Shown here: positions 35,877 to 45,094 of the stretch, piece by piece
Layout: every line of letters begins with the position of its first letter
Position numbering within the stretch: the first letter of the stretch is position 1
Source: Alkalihalobacterium elongatum
GTDB lineage: Bacteria; Bacillota; Bacilli; Bacillales; Bacillaceae_F
Direction: 5' to 3'
Assembly (NCBI RefSeq): GCF_019024285.1
Contig: NZ_WMKZ01000004.1
Span: 1 to 64,000 of the forward strand
DNA: 64,000 nucleotides
Made by a program: the position numbers and the translations under genes
Notes under the pieces: model-generated
Told to the model about the DNA's origin: nothing
The model's input: only the letters and a program-made list of their open reading frames with translations
Database searches by the model: none

Positions 35877-36742
35877 AATCCATCTCCCTCCGATAAGTCA
35901 GCCTCTAACGTCGTACTGGTACGTTCAATGACCATAACATAATCGAGTCCATAAAAATCAGCTGCAGGTTGAATAAAAGCATTTTTCGTTAATCCGTATT
36001 CATCTGGTTCAATCTCAACAATTTCTCCGATGATTAAGCCTCTCGGATAAACTCCACCAAGGCCTGAAGTTGTTACAGTTTGTTCTATTTCAATATCTGC
36101 ATCAATATCTAATTTTTTCAAAAGAAGCAGACCTGTCTCCTGATCAAAGCCTTCGATAAATCCATACACAGGTTCATCGGCTTGCACCATAGCAGATACT
36201 CGGTTTGTGCGATCGTTGTCCGTTAACAATTGTACTTTAGAAGAGAATTGTCCCACCTGATGGACTTTACCTATTAAACCACCTGATGTGATTACCGCCA
36301 TATTTCTTTGAACGCCATGCTCGGAACCACGGTTAATACCGATGTATTCACTCCAGCGATCAGGATTTCGGTGAATAACCGTTGCAGTTCGCATTCGAAA
36401 ATCACTTAACGTTTCTTCAATTTCTAAAGTTGCTTTTAATGTATCATTTTCTGCTTTTAACATATTTCGCTCAACAGACACTTGAGCGTATTCTTCTAAT
36501 CTTGCTTTTAATACTTGATTTTCTTCATAGATCCCTCGTAATTCATTTAGATTCTCAAAGAAACCCGCTGCAAAATGAGCGGGTTTGGAAACGAGGGTTT
36601 GAACCCATCCAACAGTGTCCTTCATAAATTGCTCTGGCCAAGTTACTCGGTCACGGTCACTCATGGAATATCCAATTAACGCAACAAGTATTATAATGCT
36701 CACCATTAAGACAATGAGCCGTTTATTTGAGAAAAATGTCAT
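35873..36742 (-). CDS. mreC: Rod-shape protein MreC
   Basis: A 289-residue bitopic membrane protein that links MreB filaments to the wall synthases. It has a membrane segment near residues 8-25, a coiled coil near 65-110 and an extracellular beta domain with INRGSEHGVQRNMAVI and VTTSGLGGVYPRGLIIG. It lies between mreB and mreD. Confidence 0.94.
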   Translation of the reverse strand: MTFFSNKRLIVLMVSIIILVALIGYSMSDRDRVTWPEQFMKDTVGWVQTLVSKPAHFAAGFFENLNELRGIYEENQVLKARLEEYAQVSVERNMLKAENDTLKATLEIEETLSDFRMRTATVIHRNPDRWSEYIGINRGSEHGVQRNMAVITSGGLIGKVHQVGQFSSKVQLLTDNDRTNRVSAMVQADEPVYGFIEGFDQETGLLLLKKLDIDADIEIEQTVTTSGLGGVYPRGLIIGEIVEIEPDEYGLTKNAFIQPAADFYGLDYVMVIERTSTTLEADLSEGDGL

Positions 36743-36761
36743 TGTCTACACCTACTTACAA

Positions 36762-37802
36762 TTACGATTTGCGACCGGAACGAACCGTGATCCCCGCTCT
36801 TGAGCGGAATAAATGAATATTTTCCAATGCTCGGCCAGTACCAAGCGCCACACAATCAAGTGGATCTTCTGCAACGATTACTGGCATATTCGTTTCATCA
36901 CTAAGTACTCGATCTAAATTACGGAGAAGTGCTCCTCCACCTGTTAATACGATTCCACGATCCATAATATCTGCAGCTAATTCAGGTGGTGACTTCTCTA
37001 ACGTATTTTTCACTGCATCAACAATTGCATCAACAGTATCTTTTAGCGCATCAGAGATTTCTACTGCTGATACTGTGATCGTTTTCGGAAGACCTGTTAC
37101 GAGGTCACGACCACGAATGTCCATATCTTCAACACCTTCAGGAGAACCTGCTGAACCAACTTCAAGCTTTAATGCCTCGGCTGTACGCTCACCGATCATT
37201 AGATTATAAGTCTTTTTAATATATTGAATAATTGCATCGTCCATTTCATCACCAGCGACACGGATCGACTGACTTGTTACAATACCACCTAATGAGATGA
37301 TCGCAACTTCTGTCGTTCCTCCACCGATATCAACAACCATACTACCTGTTGGCTCCCATACTGGTAAGTCAGCACCGATTGCTGCTGCAAATGGTTCTTC
37401 AATTGTATACGCTTCACGAGCACCAGCTTGTTTCGTTGCATCTTCAACTGCTCGTTTTTCAACAGCAGTAATTCCTGATGGAACACATACCATAACATTC
37501 GGTTTTCTAGTAAAAATCGAACGCTGTCGAAGAGCTTGTCGAATAAAATGCTTTAACATCGTTGCCGTTGTATCAAAATCAGCGATAACACCATCTTTCA
37601 TTGGACGGACAGCAACGATATTTCCTGGAGTACGACCGATCATATTTTTCGCATCGTTACCTACCGCCTCAATTGAACCTGTATCCGTTCGCAGTGCTAC
37701 TACTGAAGGCTCACGAACAATAACGCCTTTACCCTTAACATAAACAAGAGTATTAGCCGTACCTAAATCAATTCCTAAATCTTTTGAAAAACCACCAAAC
37801 AT
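36762..37802 (-). CDS. mreB: Actin-like cell-shape protein MreB
   Basis: A 346-residue bacterial actin that guides cylindrical wall growth. It has [20 protein letters not shown] near the N terminus, the phosphate-2 motif [15 protein letters not shown] near 160 and [13 protein letters not shown] near 290. It is the first gene of mreBCD and is transcribed with min genes. The length is normal. Confidence 0.97.
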   Translation of the reverse strand: MFGGFSKDLGIDLGTANTLVYVKGKGVIVREPSVVALRTDTGSIEAVGNDAKNMIGRTPGNIVAVRPMKDGVIADFDTTATMLKHFIRQALRQRSIFTRKPNVMVCVPSGITAVEKRAVEDATKQAGAREAYTIEEPFAAAIGADLPVWEPTGSMVVDIGGGTTEVAIISLGGIVTSQSIRVAGDEMDDAIIQYIKKTYNLMIGERTAEALKLEVGSAGSPEGVEDMDIRGRDLVTGLPKTITVSAVEISDALKDTVDAIVDAVKNTLEKSPPELAADIMDRGIVLTGGGALLRNLDRVLSDETNMPVIVAEDPLDCVALGTGRALENIHLFRSRAGITVRSGRKS

Positions 37803-37943
37803 CTATGTATCTCCCTTCATGAAACCCAAAACTCATAAAGTTTATTATACTGAATATCGCTGCAAAAGAATAGTCTCAAAGTTCCTTATGCGATAATTTT
37901 ACACGTTTATTACAATTAGTGAAATATTGGATTTCTTAATATT

Positions 37944-38636
37944 TTATGTCAAATATCCTTTCTCCTTTAAACTTATATACGTTCGATCCCCAATTATGAC
38001 ATGGTCCAATAGTTCGATCCCAATTATTTTTCCGCATTCGCTTAATCGTTTGGTTACTTCAATGTCTTCTCTACTTGGGGTTGGATCACCAGAAGGGTGA
38101 TTATGGAGACATATAAATGATGCTGCTGAACGGCGAAGGGCTTCTTTGAACACCTCCCTTGGATGGACAATACTCGCATTCAAACTTCCGATAAAGATCG
38201 TTTCACGATGAAGAACATGATTTTTCGTATTCAAATAAAGACATACGAAATGCTCCTGCGTTAGAGACCGCATGTCCTCCATTACGTACCGAGACACATC
38301 TTCTGGTGACCGTATAACGTACCTGTCATCAAGTTTTAAGCTTGTAATTCGCCTTCCTAACTCTAATACCGCACAAACTTCAACAGCTTTCGCCTCACCA
38401 ATTCCTTTGATTTCTTGTAATTCTTCCACAGTCGCTTCTCTTAACATCGTTAACCCATCAAATTTTTGTAAGACACGCTGGGCCAACTGTAAAACGGATT
38501 CTTCCTTCGAACCAGTTCGTAAAATAATCGCAAGCAGCTCTTGATTCGACAAAAACCTTGCTCCTTCGGCGAGAAGTCTTTCACGAGGGCGCTCATGACT
38601 TGGAACATCACGAATTAGAAAGGACTGCTTGGTCAA
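37944..38636 (-). CDS. radC: RadC-family JAB/MPN-domain protein
   Basis: A 230-residue protein with an N-terminal helix-hairpin-helix region (residues 40-90) and a C-terminal JAB metalloprotease-like domain with the full HNHPSGDPTPSREDIE motif near 180. The old DNA-repair assignment is not supported in other bacteria, so the function is open. The start is a TTG with GAGG 8 nt upstream. The order maf-radC-mreB is conserved. Confidence 0.93.
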   Translation of the reverse strand: MTKQSFLIRDVPSHERPRERLLAEGARFLSNQELLAIILRTGSKEESVLQLAQRVLQKFDGLTMLREATVEELQEIKGIGEAKAVEVCAVLELGRRITSLKLDDRYVIRSPEDVSRYVMEDMRSLTQEHFVCLYLNTKNHVLHRETIFIGSLNASIVHPREVFKEALRRSAASFICLHNHPSGDPTPSREDIEVTKRLSECGKIIGIELLDHVIIGDRTYISLKEKGYLT

Positions 38637-38707
38637 AATATCATCCTCACCTTTCTAGCGTTTGCCATTTTTCTTCATTTCATCCAATAATCATAGGGAT
38701 TTTTCAT

Positions 38708-39280
38708 TTAAAAATTGGGGGTAATTCCGAAGTTGCTAAGCTCTCGAACAGTCGAGGCTAACGGTAATCCAACAACTGAGAAATAATCACCTGAAATCGC
38801 TTCGACTAATGTTGCTCCAAACCCTTGTATACCGTAGGATCCAGCTTTGTCGAATGGTTCGTTCGTATCCAAGTATCGCTCTATTTCTTCATTCGTTAAT
38901 TGCCAAAATTGCACGTGAGTTTCAACAGAAAATATCTTCTGTTGCTCATTGTCCAAGATTGCAACACCTGTTAACACGGAATGTTTCTTTCCTGATAACG
39001 CAGATAACATTTCTTTTGCATGCTCACGGTCGTTGGGTTTACCTAATACCTGACCATCCAGTACGACAATCGTATCAGCACCTAATACGACCGCATGCTG
39101 GTTTTGCTCGAATACAGCTTCTGCTTTTTGCAATGCTAGGGACTGAACTAATTCGTCTGGGGATAATGCGGGATCGATTGTTTCATCAACATCACTAGTT
39201 TGTATCGTGAAAGAAATTTGCGCTTGTTCTAATAATTCTTTGCGTCGCGGTGAACCTGAGGCTAAAATGAATGGTTTCAT
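38708..39280 (-). CDS. maf: Maf-family nucleotide pyrophosphatase
   Basis: A 190-residue house-cleaning enzyme that hydrolyses non-canonical or modified dTTP/UTP. It has the Maf signature LASGSPRRKELL at the N terminus, SDVDET near residue 34, GADTIVVLDG near 70 and KAGSYGIQG near 148. I start at the ATG after AAAGGATGTG. The longer frame upstream lacks a start signal. It is linked to septum and sporulation genes as in B. subtilis. Confidence 0.94.
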   Translation of the reverse strand: MKPFILASGSPRRKELLEQAQISFTIQTSDVDETIDPALSPDELVQSLALQKAEAVFEQNQHAVVLGADTIVVLDGQVLGKPNDREHAKEMLSALSGKKHSVLTGVAILDNEQQKIFSVETHVQFWQLTNEEIERYLDTNEPFDKAGSYGIQGFGATLVEAISGDYFSVVGLPLASTVRELSNFGITPNF

Positions 39281-39366
39281 GAAGGGCACATCCTTTACAA
39301 TAATATCTAATAGGAGTTCAAAAAGTCTGGGAAAAATTACTGTCGAATTTCTATGTTGGTTTGCTT

Positions 39367-39406
39367 CTCCGTTACTCATGTATTTAGATCATACACTCCG
39401 TTACTC
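39367..39406. repeat. Hairpin flanked by 11-bp direct repeats
   Basis: CTCCGTTACTC occurs at 39367-39377 and 39396-39406, flanking TGTAT/ATACA. It lies in the 360-nt gap between spoIIB and maf. The rest of the gap shows A/T-rich sequence and no supported gene. Confidence 0.45.
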
Positions 39407-39603
39407 GAAACTATACCGCCTCGAACTTCTCGGTCCTTTTTTTCCTCCTTTTTGAACAACATCAATAGGTTTATTGTACAAGGATTAGTTAAACTATACC
39501 AAATCATACTATTCATTTTATAGGCTTATACCGAAAAATTAACACTATCTAAACATTTGCTCCTAAATGAAGCTATCTCTCCCAGGATTACATAACGTTC
39601 ACA

Positions 39604-39634
39604 ACAAAAAAAACTCATCTAATGAAGATGAGTT
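39604..39634 (-). terminator. Terminator after spoIIB
   Basis: AACTCATCT and AGATGAGTT form a hairpin followed on the minus strand by TTTTTTTGTTG. Confidence 0.85.
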
Positions 39635-39642
39635 CTTTTTCC

Positions 39643-40836
39643 TTAGTTCAATGTATGAATTAGAGCATCATAGGCTAGTAATGCCTCTAGTAGATGTTGT
39701 TGAATACCCCATAGCTTACCATCTGTTTGTTCGCCTTTATATCCTGCAATTTCCGCTGCGGCACCCGACATACTTGTAATAAATTGCTGCGCGTGGGGTT
39801 GTGCGCTTTCCGGTAATTGAGCAATGACAGTTGCACCTTGATCATTCCACTTTTGATATTGACCTAAAAATTGATCGATATTTTCCATGGCGACACTTTG
39901 TCCAGAAAGGCCAGCGACAGAAAATCGCACTAAATCGTTAAACATGCTTCCACCTTGCGTAAAAAACTCTGCTACCGCTTCATTATCGATCGATTGTAAC
40001 GAACCGTTAACAGCAAATGGTTTAACGTAAGTGTCCTGACCATGCTGTTGGTAAATTTGTGTTAAGCGACCTGCTTCTTCTTTTTGAAGACCGAGACCGA
40101 TGAACATATACATAGGGTCACCGTCCGTTTTTAATACGGCAGCTTGTCCTCTATCTTTAATGGCAGATACGATTTCATTTCCCTTTTCACTTGTTGAGAA
40201 CGCACCGCCTTGGACGATCTCAACCGATAAATCGGGCAGGGTTACCTCAACCCCTGCAGCCTGTCCATTTGCTGCTATTGCTTCTACTTCCCCTGTTGGC
40301 GGCATGAGTGACGCTGTCGTTCCATCGTTGTCCCCAGTAAATGCGGTCAACACCATAAATCCGAACCCGACACCAACGATAATGGCTGAAATACCTGCAA
40401 CGATAAGTGAAATGGGAAGATCAGCTAATGTATTTTTAATTCGTTCTGCTGTCTTCTTTTTTCGTTTGCTTGGTGGCAGCTTCGGGATCCACTTTCGATT
40501 ACCATCATCCCAAAATGGTTGTTCCTTTGTTTCTTTTTCTTCTCTCATCTGATTAAAATCGATAATGTTATTGGTAAAATAACTTTGTGTTTCATCAATC
40601 TTTTCAGAAGCTTCTACAGCAATGTCTTGTTTTTTTTCTTCATCATTATTAGCTCCCCATTCTTTTTTCGGGGTTGGCGGAATTGTCTGTTCTAACGGCG
40701 CTATGTGGCTTTGCGGTTTGGAAGGTACCTCAACTTCTGGTACTGCTTTATTTTCACTTGACTTCTCTATTTGATGAAACGAATGTTCTTTACCGTTCAA
40801 CTTGACCGAAATACTTTGCTTTTCTTGCTCCACCAT
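39643..40836 (-). CDS. spoIIB: SpoIIB-like sporulation protein with SPOR domain
   Basis: A 397-residue membrane protein. The acidic cytoplasmic region (1-140) starts near ISVKLNGKEHSFHQ. One membrane segment (ISLIVAGISAIIVGVGFGFM) is near 150, and an extracellular SPOR-like domain (SVEIVQGGAFSTSEKGNEI) covers about 210-280. SpoIIB localises septal wall-degrading enzymes in engulfment. The assignment rests on this architecture and the position next to maf. GGAGCGAG precedes the ATG at 40834-40836. Confidence 0.85.
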   Translation of the reverse strand: MVEQEKQSISVKLNGKEHSFHQIEKSSENKAVPEVEVPSKPQSHIAPLEQTIPPTPKKEWGANNDEEKKQDIAVEASEKIDETQSYFTNNIIDFNQMREEKETKEQPFWDDGNRKWIPKLPPSKRKKKTAERIKNTLADLPISLIVAGISAIIVGVGFGFMVLTAFTGDNDGTTASLMPPTGEVEAIAANGQAAGVEVTLPDLSVEIVQGGAFSTSEKGNEIVSAIKDRGQAAVLKTDGDPMYMFIGLGLQKEEAGRLTQIYQQHGQDTYVKPFAVNGSLQSIDNEAVAEFFTQGGSMFNDLVRFSVAGLSGQSVAMENIDQFLGQYQKWNDQGATVIAQLPESAQPHAQQFITSMSGAAAEIAGYKGEQTDGKLWGIQQHLLEALLAYDALIHTLN

Positions 40837-41025
40837 CACTCGCTCCTCTCCTGTTTTTATTTTCTTAATTCTATTCTATTAATTTCAATTAGTAGATAGA
40901 ACAAAAAGAATAAATTTAATAGAGAAAATCGTTTATTTAAAATCGGCTCTCTTCATAGCAAGCAAATCGTCTCTAAATAAAGGCTTCTCTTTAAAAGAGT
41001 GATGTTCCTTTTAATATAGGAAAAA

Positions 41026-41067
41026 GCCACAAAAAAAGAACAAAACTCAAATTGAAGTCTTGTTCTT
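41026..41067 (-). terminator. Terminator of the type IV pilus operon
   Basis: AAGAACAA and TTGTTCTT form a stem, followed on the minus strand by TTTTTTT, 7 nt past pilC. Confidence 0.8.
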
Positions 41068-41073
41068 CTTGGG

Positions 41074-42300
41074 TTAACCACTAAAATTGCCATAAATCGA
41101 AAACATAGGTAACATGGCAGCAAGGACGATTGTACCGACTACAACCCCTAAAATTACAATCATTAAAGGTTCAATGATAGCACTCATACGTGAAGCCATT
41201 TGTTCTACATCTTCTTCATAAAAATCGGCTACTTTTTCTAGCATTGTATCTAATTGTCCTGTTTCTTCTCCTACCTTAATCATATGACTAACGATCTTTG
41301 GAAATACCCAGCTTTTTGCTAACGGTTCGGATAAGCTTTCTCCAGCTCTTAATGACTCTTTTGACTCATTCAGAACTTTGGCGATAACATCATTATTAGC
41401 TATTTCTGAACTCATTGTTAAAGTTTGTAAGACGGGAACGGAGCTCGCGAATAAAGAAGCCATTGTGCGCGTTACCCTAGCAATGATCGTCTTTTGAAAT
41501 AAAAGACCAAAGACAGGTAATTTTAATTTAACGTAATCTATCATAAAATGTCCTTTCGGATTACGATAGATCGCAATAGAAAGTAGAATAAACAAAGCGA
41601 CAAATAATAGAACTAAGTACCATTTATAAATAAGGAAATCGGAAATGCTCATGACGATTTGAGTTGGGACAGGAATTTCTCCCCCCATACTCGTTAAATT
41701 ATTTAAGAGACTAGGTAATACATTTGTTAGCAAAATGATAACAACAGCGACCGCAATAATAGAAACAACAATTGGATACATCATCGCTGACTTCACTTTT
41801 TCTTTTACGCGGTGTTCTTTTTCATAAAATGTTGCTAAGCGATCCATAACATTTTCTAAATCTCCACTCGTTTCACCTGCACGGACCATATTAACGAAGA
41901 TTTTATCAAAAATCTTTGGAAAATCGGCACAGGCCTCTGAAAACGAAGTACCAGAACGAATATCATTATATACATCATCAAGTGCTTTGCGGAAAATCTT
42001 AGAAGACACCTGCTCTGATAAAATTCGAATCGACTCTGTAATTGGAGTCCCAGCTTTAAGTAAAGTGGCCAACTGACGACAGAAAACAACGAAATCACGA
42101 TTTTTCACTGGTTTACCGATAACGATGTTTAACTCATTTAAGTCCCTGTTCCAAACCGTATCCTTACGTTCTGAAAGTTCAGCAATATAAAGACCTTGGC
42201 CCTTAAGTTCCTTTACGGCCACCTCTTGAGTTGGTGCATATAATTTCCCTTTTACTTCTTTTCCCGTTTGTGAATCGATTGCTTTATAGAGAAAGAGCAT
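41074..42300 (-). CDS. pilC: Type IV pilus inner-membrane platform protein PilC
   Basis: A 408-residue GspF-family protein that forms the platform on which PilB and PilT act. It has two repeats of the T2SSF domain (residues 70-195 and 275-400), each with a Glu/Gly-rich ETSGDLENVMDRLATFYE-type motif, and three membrane segments. I start at ATG 42298-42300 after AAGGGAG. It is the last gene of the pilus operon. Confidence 0.93.
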   Translation of the reverse strand: MLFLYKAIDSQTGKEVKGKLYAPTQEVAVKELKGQGLYIAELSERKDTVWNRDLNELNIVIGKPVKNRDFVVFCRQLATLLKAGTPITESIRILSEQVSSKIFRKALDDVYNDIRSGTSFSEACADFPKIFDKIFVNMVRAGETSGDLENVMDRLATFYEKEHRVKEKVKSAMMYPIVVSIIAVAVVIILLTNVLPSLLNNLTSMGGEIPVPTQIVMSISDFLIYKWYLVLLFVALFILLSIAIYRNPKGHFMIDYVKLKLPVFGLLFQKTIIARVTRTMASLFASSVPVLQTLTMSSEIANNDVIAKVLNESKESLRAGESLSEPLAKSWVFPKIVSHMIKVGEETGQLDTMLEKVADFYEEDVEQMASRMSAIIEPLMIVILGVVVGTIVLAAMLPMFSIYGNFSG

Positions 42301-42326
42301 ACTATTCTCCCTTTCATACAAGATTT

Positions 42327-43367
42327 CTACTCGTGTTGATCCCAACCTGGAACAAATTCATCAGCGACAGCACGAGTGACGATCCCTTTATTTACAAGAT
42401 CGGAAACTGCCATATTGATCGTCTGCATCCCACTGCTTCTACTCGTTTCTAATACCGTTAAGATTTGATGGATCTTATCTGAACGTATTAAGTTCGCAAC
42501 AGCAGGATTACTTACGAGTATCTCTAGTGCTGCGGTTCGTCCTGTTTCATCTGCAGTTGGCATAAGACGTTGAGAAATGACACCTAATAACGTACTCGCT
42601 AGTTGCATGCGAATTTGCTGATGTTGCTCTCCTGGAAACACGTCAATAATACGGTGAACGGTTTGTGAAGCTGTTGTCGTATGAAGGGTACCGAGAACGA
42701 GGTGCCCTGTCTCTGCAGCAGTAATAGCAGTTCGAATCGTATCTAAATCACGCATCTCACCGACTAAAATGACATCTGGGTCTTGCCTTAGGGCAGCCCG
42801 TAGTCCGATCGAAAAGGACTGGCTATCTTGTCCAATTTCACGTTGGTTGACTATGCTTTTCCTGTGATGATGTAAGTACTCGATCGGATCTTCTAAAGTT
42901 AAAATGTGCTTACTCATATTTTCATTAATATAATCAATGATAGCTGCTAACGTTGTTGATTTACCGCTCCCTGTAGGTCCTGTCACAAGTAATAACCCTT
43001 GTGTTTGTCTAGCAAAATACTTGACGACTTCTGGAAGTTTCAGGTCACTAATGGTTGGGACTTTGCTGTTAATTACACGACAAACGATCCCTATTGCTCC
43101 CATTTGTTTAAATAAATTCACACGAAAGCGGCAGGCATCCTGGAGTGCATAGGAAAAATCTAGTTCACTCGTTTGTTCAAACTTTTCAAATTGACTTGGT
43201 GTAGTAATTTGTTTGGCTAAGTCTAGTGTCATTTCTTTTGTTAAATATTGTGAACCGACCTTTTTTAATTTCCCGTTAATGCGGACAATCGGTGTCGTAT
43301 CAACTGTAATGTGTAGGTCTGATGCACCGTTTTGAAAAGCAAAATATAATAGTTTATTAATTTCCAA
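42327..43367 (-). CDS. pilT: Type IV pilus retraction ATPase PilT
   Basis: A 346-residue hexameric ATPase that depolymerises the pilus for twitching. It has Walker A GPTGSGKST near residue 130, the Asp box TLEDPIEYLH, Walker B DPDVILVGEMRD and the PilT-type C-terminal box ANLIRSDKIHQI near 300, which corresponds to AIRNLIRE. The start is a TTG after AGGGGAT. PilT distinguishes true type IVa pili from competence pseudopili, which have only ComGA. Confidence 0.93.
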   Translation of the reverse strand: MEINKLLYFAFQNGASDLHITVDTTPIVRINGKLKKVGSQYLTKEMTLDLAKQITTPSQFEKFEQTSELDFSYALQDACRFRVNLFKQMGAIGIVCRVINSKVPTISDLKLPEVVKYFARQTQGLLLVTGPTGSGKSTTLAAIIDYINENMSKHILTLEDPIEYLHHHRKSIVNQREIGQDSQSFSIGLRAALRQDPDVILVGEMRDLDTIRTAITAAETGHLVLGTLHTTTASQTVHRIIDVFPGEQHQQIRMQLASTLLGVISQRLMPTADETGRTAALEILVSNPAVANLIRSDKIHQILTVLETSRSSGMQTINMAVSDLVNKGIVTRAVADEFVPGWDQHE

Positions 43368-43377
43368 AACAGATCCC

Positions 43378-45051
43378 CTACTCTCCAACCGTTACTCTAA
43401 ATACTTCATCTAACGTTGTTAAACCTTTAGCGACTTTCATTAGGCCATCTTCAAACATCGCTATAAAACCTTTTTGTTCTACGTAATGGCGATACTCTGA
43501 GTCTGCTGCTTTTCTCGTGATCATTTCACGAAGATAATCATCAATCATCACCGTTTCATGGATCGCCATTCGTCCTTTGTAACCCGTGCTGTTACAAGCC
43601 GCACAGCCTTCACCTTTTACGATGTTCGTCGTTTCAATTCCTCTTGAAACAAACAGTTGTCGCTCTTCATCTGTTAATTCATGAGGTGTTGCACACGATG
43701 GGCAAACTCGACGAACAAGTCGTTGTGCGACGACACCAGAAAGGGCAGATGAAACTAAGAAAGGCTCAACTCCCATATCAATCAAACGGCTAATAGCACT
43801 AACCGCATCGTTGGTGTGAAGAGTCGTTAATACTAAATGCCCTGTCATTGCAGATCTTAAAGCAATTTCAGCGGTTTCAGAGTCACGAACCTCACCGACC
43901 ATGATAATGTCTGGATCTTGTCGTAAGATCGATCGAAGGCCTCTAGCAAATGTCATACCGATGCTAGAGTTTACTTGTACTTGGTTAATGCCTTTTAACT
44001 GATACTCCACGGGGTCTTCTACTGTAATGATATTTACATCATCTGAATTGATATTCGATAACGCAGAGTATAATGTTGTCGACTTACCACTTCCAGTTGG
44101 CCCAGTAACAAGAAGAATCCCGTATGCTTGCTTTAGCATTTTTTTAAAATTATTTTCATTCTTTTCAGAGAAACCTAGACGATCGATGCCTAGTAAAACA
44201 TTCCCTGCATCTAAAAGTCGCATAACAACCTTTTCTCCAAAGATCGTTGGTAAGCACGACACACGCAAATCAATTTTGCGAAGATCGACATCCATCTTAA
44301 AACGACCATCCTGCGGTAAACGCTTTTCTGCAATATTTAATTCAGATAAAATTTTCACCCTGGATACGAGGACATTGTGCATATTTTTCGGTATCGTTCG
44401 TTCTGGCCGGAGCACTCCATCGACACGGAAGCGAATAACCGTCTCCGTTTCTAGTGGATCAATGTGGATATCACTAGCACCAACTTGAACGGCTTGATGA
44501 ATTAATTGATTAATCATTTTAGCAACAGGTGAATCATCCGATTGCTGTGCTTCAATTAACAATTCTTCATCATCATTTGTATTTATATCTTTAAGCATCT
44601 GCTCAATCGATTTTTGCATGCCATAATAACGATTAATAGCAAGACGAAGCTCTTCCTTCTTGGCAATTGCTGGCTCAATCTCAAAACCAGTACTTAAACG
44701 AATATCATCAATGGCAAAGTAGTCAAGCGGGTCAGCCATCGCAATAAGCAGCCTGTCTCCTGTTCGTTTTACTGGAAGAAGTTGATAACGGCGTGCTAAT
44801 TCTTCATTAATAATTCCAATGATCTTTGGATCAATTTTTTGTTTATATAAATTAATATGAGGAATGCCAAGCTGAAACTCAAGGACCTCAATAATTTGCT
44901 GTTCATCAACAAAATTCATTTGAACGAGTTGGTCACCTAAACGATTTTTCGTTGACTTTTGTTCATGAAGTGCTTCCATTAGTTGATCTTCTGTAATAAC
45001 CCCTGCTTCAACGAGTAGATCTCCTAACCGTCTACGCTTTTGTATGGCCAT
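43378..45051 (-). CDS. pilB: Type IV pilus extension ATPase PilB
   Basis: A 557-residue GspE/PilB ATPase that drives pilus assembly. It has an N-terminal MshEN/GSPII_E region (1-150, starting RRLGDLLVEAGVITEDQL), then Walker A GPTGSGKST near 315, the Asp and His boxes, Walker B DPDIIMVGEVRD and the tetracysteine zinc site CPSC...CAAC near 455-490. AAAGGAG precedes the ATG. MshEN domains in related ATPases bind c-di-GMP, but I cannot confirm the binding residues. Confidence 0.93.
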   Translation of the reverse strand: MAIQKRRRLGDLLVEAGVITEDQLMEALHEQKSTKNRLGDQLVQMNFVDEQQIIEVLEFQLGIPHINLYKQKIDPKIIGIINEELARRYQLLPVKRTGDRLLIAMADPLDYFAIDDIRLSTGFEIEPAIAKKEELRLAINRYYGMQKSIEQMLKDINTNDDEELLIEAQQSDDSPVAKMINQLIHQAVQVGASDIHIDPLETETVIRFRVDGVLRPERTIPKNMHNVLVSRVKILSELNIAEKRLPQDGRFKMDVDLRKIDLRVSCLPTIFGEKVVMRLLDAGNVLLGIDRLGFSEKNENNFKKMLKQAYGILLVTGPTGSGKSTTLYSALSNINSDDVNIITVEDPVEYQLKGINQVQVNSSIGMTFARGLRSILRQDPDIIMVGEVRDSETAEIALRSAMTGHLVLTTLHTNDAVSAISRLIDMGVEPFLVSSALSGVVAQRLVRRVCPSCATPHELTDEERQLFVSRGIETTNIVKGEGCAACNSTGYKGRMAIHETVMIDDYLREMITRKAADSEYRHYVEQKGFIAMFEDGLMKVAKGLTTLDEVFRVTVGE

Positions 45052-45094
45052 GTCTATAGCTCCTTTTCTATCAAACTAGCTATTAAGGCTGAAT

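Noticed and set aside
37297-37743. 148-codon frame antisense to mreB
   Set aside because: mreB is unmistakable, and the antisense frame has no domain or ribosome site.
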